In this document: positions 48,361 through 58,735 of the stretch, piece after piece
Layout: each line of letters begins with the position of its first letter
Position numbering within the stretch: the first letter of the stretch is position 1
Source: Podocnemis expansa
Taxonomy: Eukaryota > Chordata > Testudines > Podocnemididae
Length of the DNA stretch: 64,000 nucleotides
Assembly: GCA_007922195.1 (NCBI GenBank)
Contig: ML681981.1
Location: 13,587,771 to 13,651,770 of the forward strand
Reading direction: 5' to 3'
Notes under the pieces: model-generated
The model's input: the letters and a program-made list of their open reading frames with translations, nothing else
Told to the model about the DNA's origin: nothing
Databases searched by the model: none
Made by a program: the position numbers and the translations under genes

Positions 48361-51104
48361 ATTTGTTAAACTGCATGTCTCTCAGGAGCCTCCCTCCTTG
48401 CTAAGGCATAAACATATGCCTATTATTAAGTGGCATTACTGCCTCACAATGACAATTCTTAAATTGAGGAAACTTCTGTTTTGCTATAAATCTGGTTCCA
48501 GGTAAAGTCACTCATAATTTTTGTTTGTTTGTTTTAGATAAGAAAGGAAACACAAGAGGCTCGGACACAGCCAAAGCTCTGACATGTAGCCCTAGGCACT
48601 GAGAAGGAACCTAGGGTTACCCTGCCCTTTAACCCTTACGTGGGAGGCACAAGAACACCCAGAGCACAGACGCAGACTCTTATGGACACTGGTAGCCAAA
48701 AAAATCCAAAAATCAAGTTCATATGTATGGCATTACAGTTTAGCTCAGTTTGAGCAACAGAACTGACTTGAACATATTGGCAAGTTTCCCAACCAAGATG
48801 TCTAAAGTTGAGTTTCTAAATTCACATTGCAGGTGGGATTTTTAAATACTCTCAGCATTTGCTTAACTCTGTTAAGTGATAGCAGAGTTCACCCAACACT
48901 GAGTGCTTTTTTTGAAAAACTGCACCCATTATGCAACTGAAAGTCAGGCTACATAGATCTACAACCACTGAGCACCCACACATTTAACTAAAGTCAACAG
49001 GATCTGGAGGTGTTCAGCATCTTGAAAACTCAGACCACTTTTAATACTAGGTGCATGTACAAGACCTGTAGGGCTTTAATTCTGGGGACTCAGATTTGAA
49101 AACTTTGACCTTTACTACTACTACCTGGATCCTGTAATATGCTCCTCTTTATGTTTATGAAGAGCCACATGGACGCCAATGGATCTGCATGGGTGCACGA
49201 ATCTGACTGCAAAGATGGCGCCGTAGGATCAGTTCCTACTTTATTTTAACATTCATCTTTTATTTAAAAACTATTACTCCATTTTTATATTGGGCCACTG
49301 CAGAAGACAACTAGAAGATACATGTAGTATGGACCTGAATATATGTGTGATCATATACAATTTTGACAATTTCGAATTGGGATCAATTTAAGAACAGATT
49401 AGGAATCAGCTCTTAATTTTTTGTCCTGGTAATCCTTTAGCACATTATTGGATTCATGAGTCAGCTGATCTAAAAATCAATAGAGACAATACAATATTAT
49501 GCTAATGTAACCCATGTGTCTAAAAAAAGGAGCTCTCTCTTTATGGGATCTCTTGAGGCTGGGTTATGTTGCTGGGCAGATTTAGCTGCCTAGGCCCACA
49601 AGTTTCTGAAAATTAAATAGGTGGCTGCATTGAGAATGCTCCATAAGGTTTTCTGTTGCTGCTGTGGTCAGATGCTATAAGAGCAGCAGTCACACAGAGC
49701 TGCAATGAGACGAGCCCATGTGCTCAGTCTGTGACTGGGAGAAGCTGAGGCAGGAGTGGACAGCAAGATGTTTTCTCCCTGGAGCATTCTGCAGCAGAGT
49801 TTTCTCTTGAGACTGAAGGCTGGTTAACCAGTAAACTGACTAGATTGTGCCGGTTCTGGAAGAGAAAGAAAAGCCTGCATGGACTTCTACCTAAGATCCC
49901 TTCCACCAAAGAAGAGGATCGCTGCTTTTTGCAACCCAAGCCTTTGGACTTGAACAGACTGTAACTGAGATTTGGGTGAACTCCACCAAAACTTTGAGAC
50001 ACTTGGGTTTCTTACAGTGTTTCTGTGAGGACTATTCTGTTTAAATTCATTTTGTTTTCTTATGATAAGATGCATCAAGTTAGTAGTTAATAAAGTTCAT
50101 TATGTTTGTTCTTAGGTAGTATTTTAATACATGGAGGGGCTAAGTGGACAGTCTTTGCTGTGAGTCCCTTACAGACTGAATCCTGGGTCTCCAGTTGCTT
50201 CTCTATAGGAGTTGGGGTTTCATTTTTTTTTTTGAGGTACAGGAGAAGGGTAATTAAATGAATTCTAGCACACTCAAAGGTTATACTAAGGCCAATTACG
50301 ATAAAAAGATTTTTGAAAAATGTTCTCATATACTGTATTTATCTCAATTATCTAATTAGTTATGTTGCTGAAGGCTTAACAATGCAAAGTGGGACTAGGA
50401 ATTTCTAATGATGATAAACTTCTCTATATAGGTCTTCAAATTAATTAACATGAATTTCTCTTAACCTTCTGGAGAACAGATATCCAAAAGCTGTTTTGAA
50501 AGTAAGGAATAAGAAACTTCCTGCATGAGTTCCAAAGGATATAAGAGGTTCTTGGAGAGCACACTGGTATTTATAACCTTCAGATGCAAGTTACAGGGAC
50601 CAACAATTATTGGACCATCTATCCATTTACTTTATAGAGATCCTAAAGCAATGGTTCACCTTTTCTGGGGGTCACATGCTAAAAACTCTTAGTCAAATCA
50701 ACTTAAAAACAAGGGCTCTCCTTTCAGCTCCAAAGACAGGTAATCTTAGTGAAGAATGCCCAGATGGATTCAGTGTAACTCCTAATAAATATGGTAGTTT
50801 ATTTTGCATTAGCTCAGCTCTAGTTTCAAAGACTAAATCAAATAACTTCTTTGAACTGAAGTGTCAGGACCCCTTATTTTAAAAGGCGGTAACTGAACTC
50901 CAGGTTTGCACATTACTCAGAGAACTGGCTCTGAATTAGATGAACATCTGCTAAATCTGTGAAATCAATAATTGGTTTTAATAACGTTTTGAAACTAAGC
51001 TAAAATAGTTTCACAATACATTTGCTTTTGGTTACAGTGCATACACAAATAACAATGACACTTTTCTGTTAAAAATATTTAAGAATATAACTGAAATTAT
51101 TTAC
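48361..51104. other. Intron sequence; possible old LTR near 49.5-50.3 kb
   Basis: Between the DIRS copy and exon 51105. CAGTCACACAGAGCTGCAAT, CTTTGGACTTGAACAGACTG and a plus-strand AATAAA near 50088 hint at an old LTR, but no ends were found. No gene of its own. Confidence 0.4.
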
Positions 51105-51248
51105 CAGTCGGTGGACGTTTCACTCTTTGAAATCTTGAAATTCAAATCAGCCATACCTCCCACAGGTACTCTGTCACTTCCTGTAGCAAAATGAAGCAGC
51201 TTCTTTTGCAGATCAAGAGGCAATCCAAGTACTACCTCCCAGAAGTAT
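51105..51248 (-). CDS. HECTD2: HECTD2 coding exon (HECT domain, hinge and start of C-lobe), sixth in window
   Basis: A 144-bp exon encoding YFWEVVLGLPLDLQKKLLHF, then ATGSDRVPVGGMADLNFKIS and KSETSTDW, ending two bases into Trp. The acceptor is CTGTAG and the donor GTAAAT. QKKLLHFATGSDRVPVGG is the conserved HECT segment that leads into the catalytic C-lobe. The 8.2-kb intron that follows contains the composite DIRS region at 43-48 kb. Confidence 0.92.
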
Positions 51249-52150
51249 CTACAGTATTAATTGGGGAAGGGGAGAGTTTATATCTTGATAAAAACAATGT
51301 AAAGTTTTCACTACACCCCAGGCTCAAATACTGCCACTTAATATAAAAATCCCCATAAATATACAGTTAATTGGTGAACTTAAAGCATAAAGTATTTATA
51401 TAAATTTTCAGTTATAAAAATATACTAGTGACACTTCTCTATTTAAAAAACAAACAAATAAATTAAAAAACCCCAAACCCTCCAACACATTATTTAGAAC
51501 CAGACTTTATAAATGGAGTAGTGGGGCAAAAGAAAGAGATGCTTTATCTGAGGTAGAGATGACGACATGGCTGTATCTTATAAACGCTTCATTTTCAAAT
51601 GTTTGTTTAGTTAAAGATGCACATTTACATTTCTGGTTGAAACTTTTTTAACATGCATTAGTTACAAGAAATGCCTCAGGTTACTAGGTGTTACAAAAAT
51701 ATCATAGGGAAACATTTACCTCTCAATTTTGTATGTATTTTACATTGTGTGTATATAGCCAGTCACCCCAGTTTGTATGGAACTTTCATAGATCATTGGA
51801 AACAAGAAACAACATTTTATAATATAGGAAATATTGTAAAACCACATGGTGGTTTGATGTAGTTCTTGAAACTATTTTTAAGTGACTAGACTTAAACCAA
51901 TTCTGTCCCTTTAAAGATACCTAGAAAGACAACCGTGAATAGGTAACAAAGATCAACTAATATAACCTTTCCTACTTAAGGACTTAAGATTCCATAATTT
52001 TTATCTAATTTTGAGATAATTTTTAAAAAACTATTCACATCTTAATGCTTTAAGACTATTCTGAAAATGAGATTTTAGTTGTTCCCATTAGTGCATCAGT
52101 CTATACCATTCTTCTAAATGAGTATTAAGAAGAATAAAAATTAAGCCTAC

Positions 52151-52266
52151 CGTATAGTAAGATCAGTTTTCACATAGCCATCATACTGGGTACTTCTCTG
52201 TAGAGCATACATATCCAGCTCAGGCATTCCACAAACAAGAATTTCAACCTCTTCTGGACGAAGTAA
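52151..52266 (-). CDS. HECTD2: HECTD2 coding exon (HECT domain), fifth in window
   Basis: A 116-bp exon encoding LLRPEEVEILVCGMPELDMY and then ALQRSTQYDGYVKTDLTI plus two bases of an Arg codon. The acceptor is TTGCAG and the donor GTAGGC. The LRPEEVEILVCG run is a strong HECT signature and comes just before the hinge to the C-lobe. Phase 2 out agrees with the next exon, which starts with the last base of the Arg codon and then YFWEVV. Confidence 0.92.
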
Positions 52267-52916
52267 CTGCAAGAAGTCATAACATTTGCTGGCAGAACAT
52301 TTTTGTTAAACATAGATAATGATGCTAATACAATTCAGATTAAAAAATGAAAAAATAAATTGCAGATGTTTTATCATCATTATAGACAAAATCTGTTATT
52401 CTCTTAAGAACATTTTACATGGATAAAAGTTTACAGGTGAATTCCAATATTTACTAATTTGCAGGAAAATCAGTTCTGCAGTGCTTAATTTTAAAATAAT
52501 TTACTAACAAGCAAAATAAATTTGGAAAATATCCATGATTGTGTTTTTATTGCCGTTACCCTCGTACCTATTTCTCCCTAATATTCATCACTCTTAAATG
52601 TAGGTCATTGAATCTGCACATCCACAGGCCCTAAACCCAACCCCATTACCCCTGCACTGAGCCCAATAATGTGGATTTTACAAGCCTTAGAAGAGTAAAA
52701 TATTGTACACCACAGGCAGAGAAGAAGAAGAAATGAGGAACAGTAATACTCAAGACCTCTATGATGTCAGGGAATTAATTAGATGAAATATACCCAGATG
52801 ATTCTAACAAAAGACCTGCATGCTATGTTGAAAAGGAAGCCAGAAACACCCATGGTTCCTGTCAATCTGACTTGGGAAATTTACTCCTGATCCAAGAAAC
52901 AGTGATGAGCTTAACA

Positions 52917-53395
52917 AGCAAGGAGTCTGATGGCACTTTTAGGCTATGTCTACATCTAAAAACTTAGTTCAAGACTTGCTTAGTCCAAACTAAGCAGTTT
53001 GAAGTTAGTTTGAACTAACCATGTATTTTTAGTTCAAACTAACTTTTAGTTCGAATTAGCCTCGGTTTTTTTTTTAATTTGAACTAAAATGCAAATAATT
53101 TGAACTAAAAGTTAGTTTGAACTAAAAAGAATACGGTTAAACAAACCGCTAGTTCAAACTTATTTAGTTTGAACTAGCACAACTACTAAAGTTCAAAACA
53201 ACTTCAAACTAAGCAGTTCAAATTTACCTTTTGAACTAACTAGTTCAAACTAAGCTTTGCTTTGCTTTTGCCCAGTGGAAACAAGGATTAAATTAGTCCA
53301 GATTAAGCCTCCTTAATCTGGACTAATTTGCTAGTGTAGACATAGCCTTAAGACTAACAAACTTATTTATCACATGAGCTTTCATGGGAGAAAAA
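52917..53395. repeat. Hairpin repeat family copy 5, split by a Harbinger-like MITE
   Basis: AAGCAAGGAGTCTGATGGCA, CTTTTTA then (after the insert) TTAAGACTAACAAACTTATT and GAGCTTTCATGGGAGAAAA: removing 52942-53347 and one TTA restores the family sequence. Confidence 0.85.
52942..53347. mobile_element. Harbinger-like MITE with exact TIRs and TTA duplication (406 bp)
   Basis: Ends GGCTATGTCTACA and TGTAGACATAGCC are exact inverted repeats, flanked by TTA at 52939-52941 and 53348-53350, the 3-bp duplication typical of PIF/Harbinger elements. The interior is a crowd of AGTTTGAACT and AGTTCAAACT units in both directions. Confidence 0.88.
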
Positions 53396-53700
53396 TAAAT
53401 ACAGGGAAGGGTAAATCATAAAGTCAGGTCAGACTGTTAGAGCAAATCAATGCATATGGCATATGCATATTACCTGTTGTAATGGGGGGGAAAAACAGTG
53501 TTTTGCTGAATTGAGAATCTCTATGAACACTGAACCTCTATGAGCACTGAAAAAAAGTCAACTGAATTACTGAAGTTCATTTATATAATTCATATCAATC
53601 ACAGGTAATTTTTGTTGCATATTTATAACAGAACTGTGCCAAAGTTTATTAAAATAATATTAAATAAAGTTTATTATAAGACTTTTCATCTTATTCTTAC

Positions 53701-53807
53701 CATCAACGCATATGAATCACAGACACTATGGAATCCATAATAAAAAGCTGCAAACTGTTTGTAGATTGATTTGTTGAGAATGAAGTCAACATAAAGTTGC
53801 ACATATT
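53701..53807 (-). CDS. HECTD2: HECTD2 coding exon (HECT domain), fourth in window
   Basis: A 107-bp exon encoding (E)YVQLYVDFILNKSIYKQFA, then AFYYGFHSVCDSYALM. The acceptor follows a run of T residues and TCTAG on the minus strand, and the donor is GTAAG. The YVxLYVDFxLNKS and QFxAFxxGFxxV patterns are HECT-domain signatures. It ends on a complete codon, in phase with the exon that begins LLRPEEVEIL. Confidence 0.9.
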
Positions 53808-53928
53808 CTAGAAAAAAAAATCTTTTTAATTAAATATTAAAATACTTTCAAGCTACCACTTATTTTATAGTCTTAAAATCACTTGAAATAATTTGAAATA
53901 TTTAAAATACATTTTACTCTGTTCCTAA

Positions 53929-54050
53929 GGGGCAGCCATGTTAGTGTAGTTCAGGGGAAGAAAAAAAAAAAGAGCAAGGAATCCTGTAGCATTGAAAGAC
54001 TATAAATAAATCGTCTTTAAGTGCCAAAGGACTCCTTGCTTATTTTACTG
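53929..54050. repeat. Hairpin repeat family copy 6
   Basis: CTAAGGGGCAGCCATGTTAG, AGCAAGGAATCCTGTAGCAT and the mirrored AAGTGCCAAAGGACTCCTTG, in an intron of HECTD2. Central stem lost. Confidence 0.75.
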
Positions 54051-54115
54051 TGTATCATTATAAATAGAAAGTATATTAGCAAGTGAATTCCACCCCCCCA
54101 CACACACACTTTGCT

Positions 54116-55393
54116 CAGTGGTTCCTAAGCTTGTTGGCTTGAGGGCCATAGATACCATTTTTGCAACCCTGAAGTCTCTGCCATCAGCCCCTCCCCCAGT
54201 CCCACTGCAGCCAGACACATGAGTTCAGGGAGGAGACAAGCCTCCCCTCTGTGTCCTGTAGCTCTATGCTGGTCCCTAGGCAGCACCTAGCTCCACTTGG
54301 GGTTCCTAGGCAGTGGCTCCCTTCTGTAGCCAGACAGATGAGAGATCGGTGCTCTCCTCTCTCTGGCTCTAGCCTGGATCTGAACACCTAGGGACCCAGG
54401 GAGAGTGCTTTACTCTCTGCTGGAACCAGGAAAAGGAGTGCTGATCTCTCCTCATCCTGGCTCCAGCAGGGACTCTGATGCCTATGAATCAGGCAGAGCA
54501 CTTTGTTGTGCTCCCTGCTGCAGCTGGAAGGATGGGGAGCATGGATATGCCATCTCCTTGACTGCAGCAAGGAGCCTCAATCATTCTTATAGCCCTGCAG
54601 CAAAGTGCTCTGCTTTGGCTCTAGGCTGGGGATCGGCAATGCAGGATAACTGACTTTCCCTTTCTGGCTCTCTTGAAGTCTCTTCCAGGGAGCCAGGTGT
54701 GCCTGGGGACTCCCACTCGTTCCACCACCCAGCACAACCACATGAACTGGAACCGGCCCGGCGGTCATCCCATGGCTCCCTAGTGCTGGGGGTGGGGGTG
54801 GGGTGGTACGCAGGCAATGCGTGCTCCCTCCCCGCCTCCTTCCTCCTGCAGGGTGAAGCAGTGGGGGCCCACCTACTAGCCGGCCGTCCTTCCCAAAAGT
54901 GGCCGGGGGAGAGTTGCAGCTTGCTGGGGCAGGGGCCTGGAACAGCCCCTCCGTGAGTTCAGGCCACTTCGACCCGGCCACCCCAGGGCTGAATGGGTCC
55001 AACCCAGGGCCTTGGGTGGCCAGGTTGACACAGCCTGAACTCCATGCAGGGGCTGTTCCAGGGCCCTGCCTCCACAAACTGCAGCTCTACCCCAGCCGCT
55101 TTTGGGAGGGACAGCTGGCTGGTAGGCGGGGCCCCTCTGCTCCGCCCCACCAGCAAAGGGAGGGAGGGAGGAAGGGTGTGCTGCCCATGCACCCCGCCCC
55201 AGCACTAGGAAGCTGCGGCACAGCCAGTGGGCTGGCTCTGGCTTATGTGGTTGGGCGGGAGGAGGGGAGAATGGCTCTTCTCCACTCCTCAATGGCTGAC
55301 CCCTGCTCTAGGCAGTGGCTCCTTTCTGAAGACAGTGGGAGGATAGAGGCAGCTCACTTTGAATGACTGGCCATGATTTGGGAAGTGCTGACT
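54116..55393. mobile_element. Outer hAT-like element carrying a nested foldback element
   Basis: CAGTGGTTCCTAAGC at the left and TTTGGGAAGTGCTG at the right are imperfect inverted ends. The inner element 54626-55302 sits inside with its own exact duplication. The middle (54180-54600) is GC-rich and frame-rich but not a gene. Confidence 0.55.
54626..55302. mobile_element. GC-rich foldback hAT-like element with 8-bp TSD (677 bp)
   Basis: Flanked by exact GCTCTAGG at 54618-54625 and 55303-55310. Two arms of roughly 300 bp are imperfect reverse complements around a centre near 54995: for example GGGGCAGGGGCCTGGAACAG pairs with CTGTTCCAGGGCCCTGCCTC in reverse. The similar peptides seen on opposite strands at 54577-55077 and 54899-55366 follow from the palindrome and are not genes. 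Confidence 0.85.
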
Positions 55394-55469
55394 TTTAGCT
55401 AAACAACACACACTAGTTATGAGCAAAGTCTGGTGCATTTCAGCTAGCATATTTAGATCTTTAGTGTAC

Positions 55470-55557
55470 CTTTTCTATTTTGATTTGTAACTGAGATTTT
55501 ATCACCAGCAGGCTTTAGGTTGTAAGATTTTATGACTCCAAATTCTTCTTGAAAGAC
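55470..55557 (-). CDS. HECTD2: HECTD2 coding exon (HECT domain), third in window
   Basis: An 88-bp exon reading VFQEEFGVIKSYNLKPAGDK and then ISVTNQNRK, ending one base into the next codon. It has a CAG acceptor and a GTACAC donor. The NLKPxGxxxxVTNxNRxEYV pattern completed by the next exon is the conserved HECT segment before the C-terminal lobe. Phase 0 in and phase 1 out, which matches the next exon starting with two bases of a Glu codon. Confidence 0.9.
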
Positions 55558-56456
55558 CTGGAGAAGAGAGAATGTGACATAGTACATGTAATACCTTTAA
55601 TCTATTATAGTAAATACATTATTTATCAATAGTTTTGCCACATTTTTTGAAAGATATTTTTAAAAATACCATAGTTTTTAGTATTTTTCTTTATAAACAA
55701 ATATGCTATTTAAAAACAAAACAAAAGGGACCTAAGTTCACAGCAGTCTAATGTGTGTGAGGTGTAAGCCAGAACTCAGGTACCATGAAGAAGAAAGATG
55801 CATAAAAAGACTTAGGATATATTAGAAGAAATAAACTCTCTTTCATGTAGGCTCCATAGAAATGGAAATAACTCCAGTTATAAAGATTGTCATTCAACTT
55901 AATGACGATATAATTCCTGGTGAAAGTTAGAAAGCCAAACAAATGTTTTCAGGCTGGTGCAGGCCTAAACCCAAGTGCCCTTGGCTAGACTAAATCATTC
56001 TGAAGTAGAGCAAGCTGCCTAGATTAAAACTTCCAAAGCATCCCAAGTGTTTCCTAAGTCATTAGGACTCTCTTTAAGCCAGTCTTCCAAGCAGTAGTAT
56101 AACAAATAGCTAGTGCAGGTGTACACCTAAAACTAGTCTCCAGATTAGATAAAGTCTTTCAGGGCTAGAATAAGTCTTTCAAATTGGGCAGGCTTCTGCC
56201 TAAGGCACATTTCCAGGCCAACTTCTGTCCCAAGCTGACTAGATCCTCCACAACTACAGAAACCTGCCATCTCTGAGGCTATATATATATTGACTTTTTC
56301 AAAGCTGGGGCAAGCTTTATAATTCACAACCAAACCACACTGAACTCTAGACAACCAGCAACTGCTCTCTGTGGTGGACCCATTCCACTTATGAATAAAT
56401 CTCCTGAGCTGGGTCAATAATTAGTATAAACTGTAGACTTTGTGTACCTACGGTAC

Positions 56457-56531
56457 CTGGAAAGTTGAATAAAAGTCTTCTTCAACATTGTCTTCATAAG
56501 ACAGAAGCTCACTTAATCCATGGGCCAACTC
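56457..56531 (-). CDS. HECTD2: HECTD2 coding exon (HECT domain), second in window
   Basis: A 75-bp phase-0 exon encoding 25 residues, ELAHGLSELLSYEDNVEEDF and five more, with a TTTAG acceptor on the high-coordinate side and a CAG/GTAC donor on the low side. It continues the HECT N-lobe after the preceding exon, which ends DDLCQVMP. The EDNVEEDFY acidic stretch followed by aromatic residues is typical of HECT domains. The intron upstream is 5.5 kb and holds a DIRS element, an LTR-family copy and a hairpin repeat. Confidence 0.9.
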
Positions 56532-56806
56532 CTAAAGGGGGAGAAAATTAACTAAATTTACTAAAGTAGCTACAATTCCACATTGTTCTTTTAAAGTACA
56601 ATAACCTACTACTGAGAAACACCTTGGGCAAAATTGCACATTAAAGAATACTACAAAAAAAGCAGCATTCTGCTCAGTATGTACAGAAATGATTTTTCAA
56701 TCACTTATAACTGTGTTTTGAATTTTTCCCTTCACCAGACAAATAAACTTGTTTCCAATATGTTCATTCTGAATTTTATCTTTCTAACATAAGCTATGAA
56801 TGGATC

Positions 56807-57893
56807 TGTAGCAAGGAGCTGTGCCCCAAATGTCCTCCCTGGCCAGACCGGGGAACTGCAGGACCTAGGCCCTGGGAGCAGAGGGGTGTGGCCAAGGCAG
56901 GAAGGGGAAGCAGAAAAACCCAGGCTGGGAGTTCAGTTGGGGCTGAGCTCCCAAAAGAGGAAGGACGTGCCTTCCCGGAGGGAGCAAGCCAGGGGAGGCC
57001 AGGTCCAGCCCCACCAGCTGGCCCCTGCCTCTCCAGCCAGCCAGCTCTACAGCCCGCCCAGCCTCCCTGGGCCGAGTGATTGGGATGGAATCCCAAGGCT
57101 GCAGACTGGGGAGGGCACTTCCAAGCCCACCAAACCCAGGAGCAACTACCCGGCCTGGAGGCGGACCAGGCACTAGAGGAAACCAAGGATCCTGCAACTT
57201 ACAGCCCCTGTGATCTAGAAGAGCTTCCCCCAGTAGAGGAGGATCTGCCAGTGGCACACAGGCTCCAAGATCTGGAGGAGTTACCCCTTGCCGAGGAGCC
57301 TGAGGTGTACCCAGATCTGCCACCCATGGACATAGAGGGCTTCAGTGGGATGCCATGGGTGACCTACAAAGGGGATACTGAAGTGTGCTATCCCCTTTGG
57401 AATCAGGTACCTGAACCCCAGGGTGGGAGTGCCATGCCTCTGCTGCACCAGCGTGTTGGTGGGAGTGCCATGCTTCTGCCTGCACCAGTGTGTTTTGCAG
57501 CTGGAGCCCTGCTGGCCCAGTGACTTGGTCTGTGGTCACTGGTAGGGCCCTCGGCTGAGATGCAGAGGAGCGGGTGGGCCTGCAGCCCCCTCCTCACCCT
57601 CTTTCCTTCTCTGTCTACCTGAGCAACTGACCGACCACCGTGCCCGTACTGTGTTAAGGCATTTGTGGTCTTCTTGCCCCACAGGGGCTCACAGACTTTG
57701 TGGCAACCTGCCCCACCTGGGGGCTGGGGCTCATAGACTTGGTAGCTGGGACCCGAAGAGTCCCTAGAGAGGAACTTGATGGGGAAAGAGGTGGGGGCCC
57801 TGCTGCCTGGAGGGGCCTTTGATCTGAGCAACTCCCTGATATGAGACCAAAAGGGGGAGCCCTCCGGGCAGAGCCGGAACCCCAAGTGCTACA
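56807..57893 (+). mobile_element. Copy 3 of the LEELP-motif LTR family, antisense to HECTD2
   Basis: Starts TGTAGCAAGGAGCTGTGCCC, which resembles the complement of the right end of the 6102-7285 LTR, and ends AAGTGCTACA. Possible duplication GGATC/CAATC matches only at 3 of 5. It lies 276 bp upstream of an exon (56531) in intron sequence. Contains the 57080-57523 frame. Confidence 0.65.
57080..57523 (+). CDS. Possible LTR-encoded acidic LEELP-repeat protein fragment (unrecognised)
   Basis: Open for about 147 codons, with no ATG at its start. It reads CDLEELPPVEEDLPVAHRLQ, then DLEELPLAEEPEVYPDLPP, followed by EGFSGMP. The frame in the 6.1-kb LTR copy shares DLEELPLAxE and PDLPPxxxEGF with the same spacing. 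This resemblance at the peptide level between copies 50 kb apart is the reason to list it. No domain is recognised, and the tail (alanine- and leucine-rich, VGGSAML) looks unselected. Confidence 0.3.
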   Translation: MGWNPKAADWGGHFQAHQTQEQLPGLEADQALEETKDPATYSPCDLEELPPVEEDLPVAHRLQDLEELPLAEEPEVYPDLPPMDIEGFSGMPWVTYKGDTEVCYPLWNQVPEPQGGSAMPLLHQRVGGSAMLLPAPVCFAAGALLAQ

Positions 57894-57901
57894 CAATCTT
57901 T

Positions 57902-57929
57902 AAAAAAAAAAAAAATTTTTTTTTTTTTA
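57902..57929. repeat. Oligo(A)/oligo(T) palindrome
   Basis: A run of about 13 A directly followed by about 14 T, next to the LTR-family copy. Confidence 0.85.
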
Positions 57930-58227
57930 AATGTAATAAAAATGGGAGATTATTTATCAGTAACTATTTTCCAGAGATGTTATTTCTGGCAGAAAGGTAC
58001 AACAAAAGAAAGAACTGATGGAGCCTGCTTCCACATTTTGTCTAGTACCATCACAGCACACTTATCCAAGTCTGTAATAAGCAAGAGGGAGTCCCAGTGA
58101 CAGAGAGACTCACCTGTTATTCTACCAGAGATGTGTCCACTTGGATGTTTGCATTCAATGTATTTGCAAATTTGTAGGACTGACACTTGAAGTTTTGTTT
58201 CCATTGTTTCCATTGCTCAAAAAACCA

Positions 58228-58735
58228 TGATCCAAAAGGGCAGATGCGTTAGTCAGTGTTCCCTCCAATTTTTAATAGGCTGTGTGTGCAAAAAATTTCT
58301 TTTGTGCAAATTTTCATAACCAGTGTCCAAAATTTGTGCGCACTCCAGTGAGTGCGGTCAAACTGGTGAGCACAACAAAGCAAGTGTGTATGATGCAAAT
58401 AATATCTAAATTTTATTTTTATATGGTGATGGAAATGACTTCATAAATTACAAAAACTTATTTGAAACATGCTACTTGAAACTACCTTCTTAAAGGAGTA
58501 CAAAAATATTAGCACTGTTGAATTTTTTTGTGCATGCTTTATTTTGTTGTGTGCACAGTTTTCATGACCTGTGTGCGCACGCACATGCGCACAGCTTAGA
58601 GGGAACGTAGGTGTTAATCTAGTTCAGTAAAACGAACAAACAAGGAGTCCTGCAGCACTTAAAAAGACTAAAAAATATTTATTGCATGAGCTTTCATGGG
58701 AGAAAATCTCATTTTGTCAGACGGTTTGAAGATGG
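58228..58735. repeat. Hairpin repeat family copy 7, split by a hAT-like element
   Basis: Head CCAAAAGGGCAGATGCGTTA on the left; GTTAATCTAGTTCAGTAAAA, AAGGAGTCCTGCAGCACTTA and GAGCTTTCATGGGAGAAAAT on the right of 58254-58610. Confidence 0.8.
58254..58610. mobile_element. hAT-like element inserted in hairpin copy 7 (357 bp)
   Basis: CAGTGTTCCCTCCAATTTTT at the left and TTAGAGGGAACGTAG at the right; flanks GCGTTAGT and GTGTTAAT match at 6 of 8. Contains GTGCG-rich alternating stretches. Confidence 0.75.

Noticed and set aside
54577..55366. Similar 140-166 codon frames on opposite strands.
   Set aside because: The similarity is explained by the foldback structure of 54626-55302.
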